Below are positions 32,577-40,884 of a DNA stretch of 64,000 nucleotides, one piece after another. Numbering within the stretch: position 1 is the first letter of the stretch; each line of letters opens with the position of its first letter. Location: NCBI GenBank assembly GCA_039888615.1, contig JBDQQS010000004.1. One strand, written 5' to 3'. The position numbers were made by a program, and so were the translations under genes. This DNA is from Flavimaribacter sp039888615 (GTDB taxonomy: Bacteria > Pseudomonadota > Alphaproteobacteria > Rhizobiales > Rhizobiaceae). The notes below the pieces were generated by a model. The model ran no database searches. It was not told where the DNA came from and worked only from the letters and a program-made list of their open reading frames with translations.

Positions 32577-33587
32577 TTAATCTTCCAATGCGCCGCCAAT
32601 CGTGTTCGCGGCGTCAAGCGTCACCCAGCGCATCCAGATCTCGTCGTCCTCTTCGAGAAAGTGGCGAGCGGCCTGCTCTGGCGTGGCGTCGTTTTCCTCC
32701 ATCCAGGCCAGTAACCGACTGATCGTGCTGTTGTGCCACGAACGGCGCGAAAGATAGTCAAATGCGTGTGGCGAAGCGTCCCGCATTTTCTTGGTGACAA
32801 CCGTATAGGCAAGCGCGGAAGGCCAGCCGTTCGGCTTCGGATCTTCGCAATTCGCCACAGCCGTGCAACTGTCCCATTCGGTCTTGTTGTATGGCGCGCC
32901 AAAACTCAATCGGACCAGATCGTATCGACCGAGCAGGGCTGTCGGAGCCCAGTAATATCCAAGCCAGCCCTTTCTGCCTTCAATTGCGTCTGTGATTGAT
33001 TTTCGCAACTCTTCTGCGGAACCGGCTTCCACCAGCCTGAATCCCTTTTCTTCTGCTTCGAACGCTTTGAACAGGTTTCGGGTTGAAATGCTGCAACTCC
33101 AGTCCGGCGGGCAATTGTGCACGGCGCCTTTCTGTGGATCGTCCGGGTCGGTAAAAATCTCGGGATGCTTGAGCGCTTCAGCGACATTGGTGATGTGCGG
33201 ATGGGTCAACGCTACGTAATGCGGAATCCACCATCCTTCAATTCCGCCATCGGCCAGCGCCTTGGCGCCATAGAAAAGGCGCCGTTCGTCAACAGCCTTG
33301 TCGAGTGGCTCGCGTATCGAATTGATCCACAATTCCGGCGCGACATCCGGCGCGCCCCGTTCATTCATCGAGTTAAATGTCGGGATTGTGTCTCCTGGCA
33401 CAAGCGTGACAGTGCAGCCATAGCCTTCCGTCAGGACAAGCTTGTCGATTTCAGCAAGCAGCGCGGCCGATTGCCAATGCATCCGTGCAATACTGATCTC
33501 GCCGCATTCCGAAGCCAGCAGCGAGCGCGACGGCGCGATGGTCGCAGTAGTGACGAACAGCAGCGCATAGAGCAATTTCACTTTCAT
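32577..33587 (-). CDS. Betaine-type ABC transporter substrate-binding protein (OpuAC/ProX fold), orphan
   Basis: A 336-residue periplasmic protein. AGGAGAAT precedes the ATG at 33587, followed by a signal peptide MKVKLLYALLFVTTATIAPS ending near LLAS. The aromatic residues expected of a quaternary-amine cage are present: ARMHWQSAALLAEIDKL, APELWINSIREPL, GGIEGWWIPHYVALTHPHI and KGWLGYYWAPTALLGRYDLV. Six cysteines in pairs (CGEIS/YGCTV, NCPPDWSC, DSCTAVANC) suggest disulfides. No permease or ATPase gene adjoins it, so it must feed a transporter encoded elsewhere. Location between bmt and formate dehydrogenase supports glycine betaine or a related betaine as ligand. Confidence 0.85.
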   Translation of the reverse strand: MKVKLLYALLFVTTATIAPSRSLLASECGEISIARMHWQSAALLAEIDKLVLTEGYGCTVTLVPGDTIPTFNSMNERGAPDVAPELWINSIREPLDKAVDERRLFYGAKALADGGIEGWWIPHYVALTHPHITNVAEALKHPEIFTDPDDPQKGAVHNCPPDWSCSISTRNLFKAFEAEEKGFRLVEAGSAEELRKSITDAIEGRKGWLGYYWAPTALLGRYDLVRLSFGAPYNKTEWDSCTAVANCEDPKPNGWPSALAYTVVTKKMRDASPHAFDYLSRRSWHNSTISRLLAWMEENDATPEQAARHFLEEDDEIWMRWVTLDAANTIGGALED

Positions 33588-33870
33588 ATTCTCCTGATCA
33601 GTCACACACGTGCGCAATCGCTTCTATCCGCAGTTCGTTTGACTGCTTTCTCTGTCGCCGGAAACTGTTAAAGCGTACCGTATATTTATGTTCCGAAAAA
33701 GACTCCCGGATACATTCAAAAGCTTCGGGCCGTACGGTTTACCAGCGCGGCGCCCAGCACAATTCAGGCTGATCGCAAGTGTGCGACGTCGGATTGCCGC
33801 ATTCGGGCCGGTTTACGGATTGTCGGGGGTTTTATAAGCATTCCAGAATGTGCGGGAGTTGGAGGACGTC

Positions 33871-35547
33871 ATGAGTCGGCAGGATACGAGGAGGCGCAAG
33901 GATCGGGGGCCGAAAGGGCGTCCGCTCGACGACGCGGCCGTGGAGAATGTTCGCACCCTTCTCGATGGGCGAACGCTTTGCCGTGACCTGCTGATAGAAA
34001 ACCTTCACGTTATCCAGGACACCTATGGGTGCTTGTCGGCCGCGCATCTGCGCGCGCTGTCCGAGCTCATGAAATTGCCGCAGGCGGAAGTCTACGAAGT
34101 CGCTTCCTTCTACGACCACTTCGACGTCGTCAAGGAAGGCGAGGCGTCGCCTCCTCCGCTGACCGTGCGGGTTTGCGATAGCCTGTCCTGCATGATGGGC
34201 GGAGCGGAAGTTTTGATTTCCGAACTGGAAACCCGCATGAACCCGTCTCTGGTTCGCGTTGTACGCGCGCCTTGCATGGGGCGTTGCGCGACGGCGCCGG
34301 CAGCCCGGCTTGGCGATCGCGAACTCGATCATGCAAGCGCCGACGACATTGCCAAGCTGGCCGACGAAGGCGGCTTCGATGTCCTGACACCCGACTATAT
34401 CGGGCTTTTCGCTTATCAGGAATATGGCGGCTACGAATGCCTGGAGAAGGTACGAGGCGGCGAAATCGCAATCGACGCCCTGATCGACATGCTTTCGGAT
34501 GCGGGACTGCGCGGCCTCGGCGGCGCAGGTTTCCCGGCAGGCAAGAAATGGGGCTTCGTACGTTCCTACGCCGGCCCGCGGCTGATGACGATCAATGGCG
34601 ATGAGGGCGAGCCTGGAACCTTCAAGGACCGCTTCCTTCTCGAAAGCGATCCGCACCGCACGCTGGAGGGCGCCTTGATCGCCGCCCATGCGGTCGACGC
34701 AGAACGCATCTATTTCTACATGCGCGACGAGTATCCAGCAGTGCTGGAAATTCTGCGCCAGGAGATCTCCGCCCTGGAATCCGCCGAGCTTATCGAGCCG
34801 GGCTATATCGAGCTTCGCCGCGGCGCTGGCGCCTATATCTGCGGCGAGGAAAGCGCGATGATCGAAAGCATCGAGGGCAAGCGCGGGCTGCCGCGCCATC
34901 GTCCGCCCTATATTGCGGAGGTCGGGCTTTTCGGAAAGCCGACGCTCAATCATAATGTCGAAACACTGTGGTGGATTCGCGATATCGTCGAGAACGGGGC
35001 GGAATGGTTTGCCGCAAAGGGCAAGGAAGGTCATCCCGGCCCACGCTCGTGGTCTGTTTCAGGCCGGGTCAAGGAGCCTGGAGTAAAACTCGCGCCAGCC
35101 GGCGTCACCATTCGCGAGTTGATCGACGATTACTGCGGCGGAATGGCGGACGGGCATGACTTCAAGGCCTATCTTCCAGGTGGCGCGTCTGGCGGCATTC
35201 TGCCGGCGCATATGGACGATATTCCGCTCGATTTCGGCGGAAAACTGGCTGAACTGGGTAGTTTTGTGGGTTCGCATGCGGTTGTCGTGCTGTCGGAGAC
35301 AGACAGTGTGAAGGACGCTGCGCTCAATCTTCTGAAGTTCTTCAAGCATGAGAGTTGCGGTCAATGTACGCCGTGCCGGTCCGGCACGGAAAAGATGATT
35401 GCGTTGCTCGAAAAAAGCGGCCCGCTCAACGAACAGGCGATCCGAGATCTCGAAGCGGTGATGCGAGACGCCTCCATATGCGGGCTCGGACAGGCGGCGC
35501 CGAATCCGGTCAATCACCTTTTGACCTTCTTCAGGAATGACCTTTAG
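33871..35547 (+). CDS. Formate dehydrogenase NADH-binding beta subunit (fused NuoE-NuoF type)
   Basis: A 558-residue fusion. Residues ~25-165 resemble NuoE, with [2Fe-2S] cysteines in RVCDSLSCMMGGAEV and RAPCMGRCATAPAARL. The rest resembles NuoF: GLRGLGGAGFPAGKKWGFV and NGDEGEPGTFKDRFLLESDP (NADH/FMN site), GAGAYICGEESAMIESIEGK and SCGQCTPCRSGTEKM with the [4Fe-4S] ligands. It passes electrons from the catalytic subunit to NAD+. GGAGGA lies before the ATG at 33871. The alpha subunit follows after 21 bp. In soluble FdsABG enzymes the gamma (NuoE-like) and beta parts are separate genes; here they are one chain. Confidence 0.92.
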   Translation: MSRQDTRRRKDRGPKGRPLDDAAVENVRTLLDGRTLCRDLLIENLHVIQDTYGCLSAAHLRALSELMKLPQAEVYEVASFYDHFDVVKEGEASPPPLTVRVCDSLSCMMGGAEVLISELETRMNPSLVRVVRAPCMGRCATAPAARLGDRELDHASADDIAKLADEGGFDVLTPDYIGLFAYQEYGGYECLEKVRGGEIAIDALIDMLSDAGLRGLGGAGFPAGKKWGFVRSYAGPRLMTINGDEGEPGTFKDRFLLESDPHRTLEGALIAAHAVDAERIYFYMRDEYPAVLEILRQEISALESAELIEPGYIELRRGAGAYICGEESAMIESIEGKRGLPRHRPPYIAEVGLFGKPTLNHNVETLWWIRDIVENGAEWFAAKGKEGHPGPRSWSVSGRVKEPGVKLAPAGVTIRELIDDYCGGMADGHDFKAYLPGGASGGILPAHMDDIPLDFGGKLAELGSFVGSHAVVVLSETDSVKDAALNLLKFFKHESCGQCTPCRSGTEKMIALLEKSGPLNEQAIRDLEAVMRDASICGLGQAAPNPVNHLLTFFRNDL

Positions 35548-35568
35548 AATGAACGTCGGGAAACAGTG

Positions 35569-38358
35569 ATGACAACGATCAAATTCACCCTGGACGGCAA
35601 GACGGTCGAAGCTTCTCCCGAAGAAAGCATTTGGGAGGTGGCCCGGCGCGAAGGGACGCGCATCCCCCATCTATGCCATGTCGACAAGCCCGGTTATCGT
35701 TCGGACGGCAACTGCCGTGCGTGCATGGTCGATATCGAGGGCGAGAGGGTTCTTGCGGCTTCCTGCATTCGCAAACCTGCGGAAGGCATGGTCGTGCGAA
35801 CGGACACGGAACGGGCTGACAAATCCCGTCGCATGGTTTTCGAGTTGCTGGCGAGCGACATGCGGCCGCGCGAAGAAACGCCTGACAACCAGTCTGAATT
35901 CTGGCAATGGGCCGCGTCTATGGACATCGCGGGCTCGGATCGTTTCAGATCGAAATTCGAGACCGGGGAAGCCGCGCGCGGAATTGACCACAGCAATCCG
36001 GCGATCGCCGTCAATCTCGACGCCTGCATCGCTTGCAACGCCTGTGTGCGCGCCTGCCGTGAGGTACAGGTCAATGACGTGATCGGCATGGGCGGTCGCG
36101 GCAATCACGCCGTTCCCATATTTGATATTCGCGACCCTATGGGAAAGTCCACATGCGTGACCTGCGGCGAATGCGTGCAGGCCTGCCCGACCGGAGCCTT
36201 GTTTGAAAAGACGCTGATGAGCGAAGATCATCGAACACGCGCCATTCAGGACTTCGACAGGGTGGTGGACAGCGTTTGTCCCTTCTGCGGCGTTGGATGC
36301 CAGACCAAGGTCGCGGTGAAAGACAATACGATCGTGCAGGTCGATGGCCGCAACGGGCCTGCAAACGAAAACCGCTTGTGCGTCAAGGGGCGGTTCGGCT
36401 TTGACTATGTGCATTCGCCTGATCGCCTCACGACGCCGTTGATCCGGCGTGAAGACGCGCCCAAGGCAGGCGACATGGATCTGCGCTTTGTCGATCCGAT
36501 GGAGATATTTCGGCCGGCCACATGGGAAGAGGCTCTGGAAAAGGCGGCGACCGGACTGAAATCGATTCATCAGGCGGACGGCGGCAAGGCGATTGCCGGT
36601 TTTGGATCTGCGAAGGGCTCCAACGAGGAAGCCTATCTTTTCCAGAAACTCATTCGCGAGGGTTTCGGCACCAACAATGTCGACCATTGCACGCGGCTGT
36701 GCCACGCATCGTCCGTGGCGGCCTTGATGGAGGGCGTCGGTTCAGGCGCCGTTTCCGCGCCGTTTACCGACGCGATGATCGCCGACTGCATCATCGTGAT
36801 CGGCGCGAGGCCGACCACGAACCATCCGGTCGCCGCCACCTATTTCAAGCAGGCGGCGAAGCTGGGCAAGACCCTGATCGTTCTGGACCCACGCCGTCAG
36901 GATCTGATGCGTCACGCCACCCACGCGTTGCAATTCAAACCGGGCAGCGATGTGGCGATGCTCAACGCCTTTCTCCATGTGATCGTGGAGGAAAAGCTTT
37001 ATGACGAGCAATATATCCAGGCCAACGTTTCCGGTTTCGAGGCGCTGAAAGAGAAGGTCAGAGACTTTTCTCCGGAGGCTATGGCCGAGGTCTGCGACGT
37101 CGACGCCGAAACATTGCGGACTGTCGCACGCACTTACGCGACTTCGGAACGGTCGATCATTTTCTGGGGAATGGGTATTTCCCAGCACACGCACGGCACG
37201 GACAATTCACGTTGCCTTATCGCCATGGCCCTGACGACCGGCCACGTCGGACGTCCCGGAACCGGACTTCATCCCTTGCGCGGCCAGAACAACGTGCAGG
37301 GAGCATCCGACGCCGGTCTTATTCCGATGTTCTATCCGGACTACAGATCGGTCGAGACGCCGGATATCCGCAATGAATTCGAAGACTTTTGGGGTCGTTC
37401 GCTCGATCCCGCCCGGGGACTTACCGTTGTCGAGATCATGGGCGCGATTCACGACGGCGAGATTCGCGGCATGTATGTCATGGGCGAAAACCCGGCGATG
37501 TCCGACCCGGACCAGATTCATGCGCGCGCCGCGCTGGCGAAACTCGATCACCTGGTCGTGCAGGACATATTCCTGACCGAAACGGCCTGGCACGCCGACG
37601 TCGTGCTACCGGCTTCGGCGCACGCTGAAAAACTCGGAACGTTCACCAATACGAACCGCCAGGTTCAGATTGGCCGTCCGGCGCTGGACTTGCCCGGCGA
37701 AGCGCGTCAGGACTGGGAACTGGTAGTGGCGATCGCTAGGGGCATAGGGCTCGACTGGACATACTCCCATGTCTCGGAGGTCTATACGGAGATGGCGTCC
37801 GTGATGCCGTCCCTGAATAACATTTCATGGGAGCGCATCGAGCAGGAAGACGCTGTGACATATCCAGCCGATGCGCCTGACAAACCAGGCAACGAGATCA
37901 TTTTCGCAACCGGCTTCCCGACGAAAGACAGGCGTGGGTCTATTGTTCCCGCCGATCTGCGTGCGCCGGACGAGGTTCCCGACGAAGAATATCCATTGGT
38001 GCTGACGACAGGTCGGCTGCTCGAGCATTGGCATACCGGCGCCATGACACGCCGCGCCGGCGTTCTGGACGAACTGGAGCCGCAAGGTATAGCTGCGATG
38101 AACCCCTACGAAATCGACAGGCAGGGGCTGACGCCCGGTCAGATGATTTCCGTGCTGACAAGGCGCGGCGCCGTCGAGGCTGTTCTGCGGGCGGACCGGG
38201 AGGTCGCCGACGGCATGGTCTTCATGCCGTTCTGCTTCAACGAAAGCCCGGCAAACCGGCTGACCAACCCGCAGCTTGATCCCTTCGGTAAAATACCGGA
38301 GTTCAAATATTGCGCGGCTCGGGTTGAAAGCCTGAAAGTGGCGGGCGTTGCAGAATAG
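35569..38358 (+). CDS. fdhF: Formate dehydrogenase alpha subunit (Mo/W-bis-MGD, cysteine type)
   Basis: A 929-residue catalytic subunit. N-terminal [2Fe-2S] domain: CHVDKPGYRSDGNCRACMVD and a later Cys in LAASCIRKP. Two [4Fe-4S] motifs: CIACNACVRACREVQ and CVTCGECVQACPTG. The molybdopterin domain begins CPFCGVGCQTKVAVKD, with NRLCVKGRFGFDYVHSPDRL. Instead of selenocysteine, a cysteine stands in NVDHCTRLCHASSV, where the metal ligand is expected; there is no in-frame TGA. It oxidises formate to CO2 and completes C1 oxidation from the methyl-catabolic genes next door. fdhD and fdsD-like genes do not follow here. Confidence 0.93.
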   Translation: MTTIKFTLDGKTVEASPEESIWEVARREGTRIPHLCHVDKPGYRSDGNCRACMVDIEGERVLAASCIRKPAEGMVVRTDTERADKSRRMVFELLASDMRPREETPDNQSEFWQWAASMDIAGSDRFRSKFETGEAARGIDHSNPAIAVNLDACIACNACVRACREVQVNDVIGMGGRGNHAVPIFDIRDPMGKSTCVTCGECVQACPTGALFEKTLMSEDHRTRAIQDFDRVVDSVCPFCGVGCQTKVAVKDNTIVQVDGRNGPANENRLCVKGRFGFDYVHSPDRLTTPLIRREDAPKAGDMDLRFVDPMEIFRPATWEEALEKAATGLKSIHQADGGKAIAGFGSAKGSNEEAYLFQKLIREGFGTNNVDHCTRLCHASSVAALMEGVGSGAVSAPFTDAMIADCIIVIGARPTTNHPVAATYFKQAAKLGKTLIVLDPRRQDLMRHATHALQFKPGSDVAMLNAFLHVIVEEKLYDEQYIQANVSGFEALKEKVRDFSPEAMAEVCDVDAETLRTVARTYATSERSIIFWGMGISQHTHGTDNSRCLIAMALTTGHVGRPGTGLHPLRGQNNVQGASDAGLIPMFYPDYRSVETPDIRNEFEDFWGRSLDPARGLTVVEIMGAIHDGEIRGMYVMGENPAMSDPDQIHARAALAKLDHLVVQDIFLTETAWHADVVLPASAHAEKLGTFTNTNRQVQIGRPALDLPGEARQDWELVVAIARGIGLDWTYSHVSEVYTEMASVMPSLNNISWERIEQEDAVTYPADAPDKPGNEIIFATGFPTKDRRGSIVPADLRAPDEVPDEEYPLVLTTGRLLEHWHTGAMTRRAGVLDELEPQGIAAMNPYEIDRQGLTPGQMISVLTRRGAVEAVLRADREVADGMVFMPFCFNESPANRLTNPQLDPFGKIPEFKYCAARVESLKVAGVAE

Positions 38359-38389
38359 CAATCAGTCGCCTATGCCAGGACTGTCGGTC

Positions 38390-39406
38390 TCAGGCTCTGT
38401 CGCCGTCCAGTTCCGTCGTCACGACGACGAAATCGCGATTGCTCCTCGTATCGGGATGCGCCGGCGCATCGACGGTTATGAGCGTTGTTCCGGGATGCCA
38501 GTTGTCGCGTATTGCCTGAACGACGTTGGTGTCCGCACGGATGCGGTCGATCGCGCCAGCGTCCGCTGTTGCGAGGTCCTCTGAGACATCGCCGTGGCTG
38601 ATGGAATGCCACTGCAGCCCTCCGGACTCGTCATGTGCGCCGGCCAGAACATACACGTGGTTACCGAGCGGTCGCATGGGATCCGAGATCGTCGCCTTGC
38701 TCTCGGCGACGATGTGACCGTTTTTCATGACGGTGATGTTGCTGTCCGAGCTTGAAACCAGGACCGTGACGGGCGCAGTCGGGTTGTCTTCGTGGTTGAA
38801 GCCCGGCACCTCGCGATCCTCGAGGGAGGCTACTGCTCCTTCGAACTGATGCTCGGCCGTATCGCTTAGAATCATGCCCGGATGCACGACTTCCCTCGGA
38901 TCAGTGTGGCCGCTTGCAATGATGACAGGCGTTCCGATATGGGTGATCGAGAACAGCTTTTCCGAGAACTGCATCGGCAGGCGTACGCAGCCGTGGGAGG
39001 CCGGATAACCCGGCAGCTTTCCGGCGTGCAGGGCTATCCCTTTCCAAGTCAGCCGGTTCATATTCGGCATTGGCGCATTGTTGTAGGTAGAGGAGTGGTG
39101 ATCCTTATCCTTCTGCAGGATCGTAAAGACTCCTGTCGGCGTTTCATGACCCGGTTTACCCGTGGAGCACGTCGAGACTGCAACACGCACGCCGTTGCGG
39201 TAGACATGAACGCGCTGGTCGTCCAGCGACACGACGATAGCGACCGGTCCCTCTGGCGAAAGTTCGGGCTGCCAGACATATTCGCCGGGATTCAGTTCGT
39301 GAATTTCCTTGATCACCTGCCGGGCGAGTCCGAACCCTGTCGTGACCACGCCGATACCCGCAGCGGCTCCGATCACCAGCGTTCTTCTTGTCAGTCGGTC
39401 AGTCAT
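38390..39406 (-). CDS. L,D-transpeptidase (YkuD) family protein
   Basis: A 338-residue exported protein. The N-terminus MTDRLTRRTLVIGAAAGIGV has a Tat-like RR motif before a hydrophobic segment. The YkuD catalytic domain includes HETPTGVFTILQKDKDHHSS and HAGKLPGYPASHGCVRLPMQ, with the His and Cys of the HxxxxxxSHGCVR active site. A second region after ~residue 215 (VTVLVSSSDSNITVMKNGHI, SDPMRPLGNHVYVLAGAHD) looks like a degenerate repeat of the same fold without the catalytic Cys. It should cross-link or modify peptidoglycan, or anchor proteins to it. It follows the SH3 protein gene in the same direction with a 29-bp gap. Confidence 0.88.
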   Translation of the reverse strand: MTDRLTRRTLVIGAAAGIGVVTTGFGLARQVIKEIHELNPGEYVWQPELSPEGPVAIVVSLDDQRVHVYRNGVRVAVSTCSTGKPGHETPTGVFTILQKDKDHHSSTYNNAPMPNMNRLTWKGIALHAGKLPGYPASHGCVRLPMQFSEKLFSITHIGTPVIIASGHTDPREVVHPGMILSDTAEHQFEGAVASLEDREVPGFNHEDNPTAPVTVLVSSSDSNITVMKNGHIVAESKATISDPMRPLGNHVYVLAGAHDESGGLQWHSISHGDVSEDLATADAGAIDRIRADTNVVQAIRDNWHPGTTLITVDAPAHPDTRSNRDFVVVTTELDGDRA

Positions 39407-39435
39407 TGCCTGTCTCCTCGCAGCTGTTCGGTTTT

Positions 39436-40416
39436 TTAACCGCCATAGATGACGGCGTCGGGAATTTCATAGCGCTCGACGCCGCCGATGCGCAGAAGAT
39501 AAAGGTCACCCAAACGCTCATAGGTTATGTCAAGGCCCGGATCGGTATGGATCGGGTTGCCCTCTCGGAACTCGACGTAGCGCGCGGCGCCCGAGCCGAT
39601 GTCGATCCACATGGTCGCGTTTCCGTTCGGATCGCGTGAGGCACGAAAAGGGCATTGCCGCGTCGGTTGTCCGGAAGTTGTCGAACATGGCACGGTTCCG
39701 CTCGACTGCGCATTGGCAGCGCCCGGAGCAATGCCTTCCCTGAGATAGCGTCCGTTCACCCAGCCGGTGAATATCTGGTCGAAGCCGGCTTCAATCTGGC
39801 ACCATCTTGCGCTGTCGACCATGCGGCACCCCAGATTGCGCGCAGGATCGCCGTTCTGCAATTCTCCGATGACTTCGGCGTCCGTGCCCGGACCGGCCCT
39901 GACATTCAGCGTGTCATTGGCTGGAACGTTGGTGACCTCCCAGAAGTCCGGTCCGCCGGACAGACCGTCCGCATAATCGGGGTCGCGACTGGGCGCCTGC
40001 GCGGCGTTTCCGTCGATAGTGATCTCCAGCGTAAAGTGGGCAATCTCGTCGCGGCGGGCTGCGCTGCGCATCATGTAAACAAGGATCGAATAGTCGCCGC
40101 TTGCGGCAAGCCTTCCGGAGTAGTCGTTGCCGCTTGTCGAACCGATAAACATCGCCGCATCGCCCGGCTGTTTTCCTGGTTCGAATATATTGAAATAGTT
40201 AGCGCCATTGCTGGTGTCCATCCGCACCGACATTGTCTGTCCGGCGGCGGCGCCAACAATGTAAAGCACAGAGTCATAGCCTTTGATTTGACCATCGATG
40301 GATGTGCCCGTTGTTCCGGCTGCAAAATGAACAGTTTCCGTGCGCATGTCTTGTGACAGTGCATTTCCGGTCAGCAACACCAGAAAAAGACACAAGACAA
40401 ATTTCAAATTATTCAT
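39436..40416 (-). CDS. Exported protein with bacterial SH3 domain
   Basis: A 326-residue secreted protein. CTGGAGGGAATC precedes the ATG at 40416 and a signal peptide follows (MNNLKFVLCLFLVLLTGNAL ending at LSQ). Residues ~25-130 form a pre-peptidase-like beta domain (QIKGYDSVLYIVGAAAGQTM). Residues ~155-220 are an SH3_3 domain: VPANDTLNVRAGPGTDAEVI and RWCQIEAGFDQIFTGWVNGR. The last ~80 residues (NGNATMWIDIGSGAARYVEF) form another small beta domain. It is upstream of, and probably co-transcribed with, the L,D-transpeptidase, so a cell-wall role is likely. Confidence 0.8.
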   Translation of the reverse strand: MNNLKFVLCLFLVLLTGNALSQDMRTETVHFAAGTTGTSIDGQIKGYDSVLYIVGAAAGQTMSVRMDTSNGANYFNIFEPGKQPGDAAMFIGSTSGNDYSGRLAASGDYSILVYMMRSAARRDEIAHFTLEITIDGNAAQAPSRDPDYADGLSGGPDFWEVTNVPANDTLNVRAGPGTDAEVIGELQNGDPARNLGCRMVDSARWCQIEAGFDQIFTGWVNGRYLREGIAPGAANAQSSGTVPCSTTSGQPTRQCPFRASRDPNGNATMWIDIGSGAARYVEFREGNPIHTDPGLDITYERLGDLYLLRIGGVERYEIPDAVIYGG

Positions 40417-40711
40417 GATTCCCTCCAGATGTTTGAATGTAATTTTGTTTATTGAATTCTTTTTCAAGCGATCCTGAAGACATTTTATGTCACGAACAGG
40501 ACTGCGCTTATATTCATTGAAGAAATTCTTTTTCCAAGTTAGCCCGGCCTGCGTTGAAAAGGACGCCTGTCTGGACTTTCGAACGCCAAGCGGAGGGGAG
40601 TGCGATCGAGCAGTTCCACGCCAAGGAACGAGCCGCCAGGTCGAAAAAAAATTGAATGATTCATTTTTGATTAAGGTCCTGATAACCTTACGGTAACGTT
40701 ATTGGCCTAGA
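40417..40711. other. Noncoding region between the SH3 gene and the cobQ leader
   Basis: A+T-rich with no convincing gene. Near its right end are TTGATT (40667-40672) and the inverted pair AAGGT/ACCTT around CCTGATA (40674-40690), which could be part of the promoter or operator for the cobQ leader transcript. Confidence 0.4.
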
Positions 40712-40833
40712 AAGGAACGCGTGGCGGGAACGCCAAACGCTCCGGATCAGGTAGTGCGTACCGGGGCGCAAATAACCTCCAGATGCTGGAGCCAGACCGC
40801 GCAGGGTTGCCGCCTTGGCGCGGTTTCTTCTTT
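40712..40833 (+). ncRNA. Structured leader RNA with intrinsic terminator upstream of cobQ
   Basis: Three hairpins occur in series. The first is TGGCG/CGCCA around GGAA (40722-40735), extended by GCG/CGC. The second region is GGTA/TACC around 40750-40761. The third is CTCCAG/CTGGAG around ATG (40777-40791). A terminator follows, with ACCGCGC (40796-40802) pairing GCGCGGT (40818-40824) before TTTCTTCTTT. It ends about 52 bp before the cobQ start, so it could attenuate cobQ. GGAGCCAGACCGC resembles a B12 box lacking GGA, but the rest does not match a cobalamin riboswitch. It may instead be an independent small RNA. Confidence 0.45.
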
Positions 40834-40884
40834 AGGAATCGACATTCTTCTTGCCTGTCGCCGCGATGATGATACGCACGAGGC

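Noticed and set aside
35569..38358. Selenocysteine formate dehydrogenase
   Set aside because: No in-frame TGA; a cysteine occupies the expected ligand position.
40487..40696. Small rightward frame before the cobQ leader
   Set aside because: No ribosome site, unlikely composition, and it ends in the A+T-rich promoter-like DNA.
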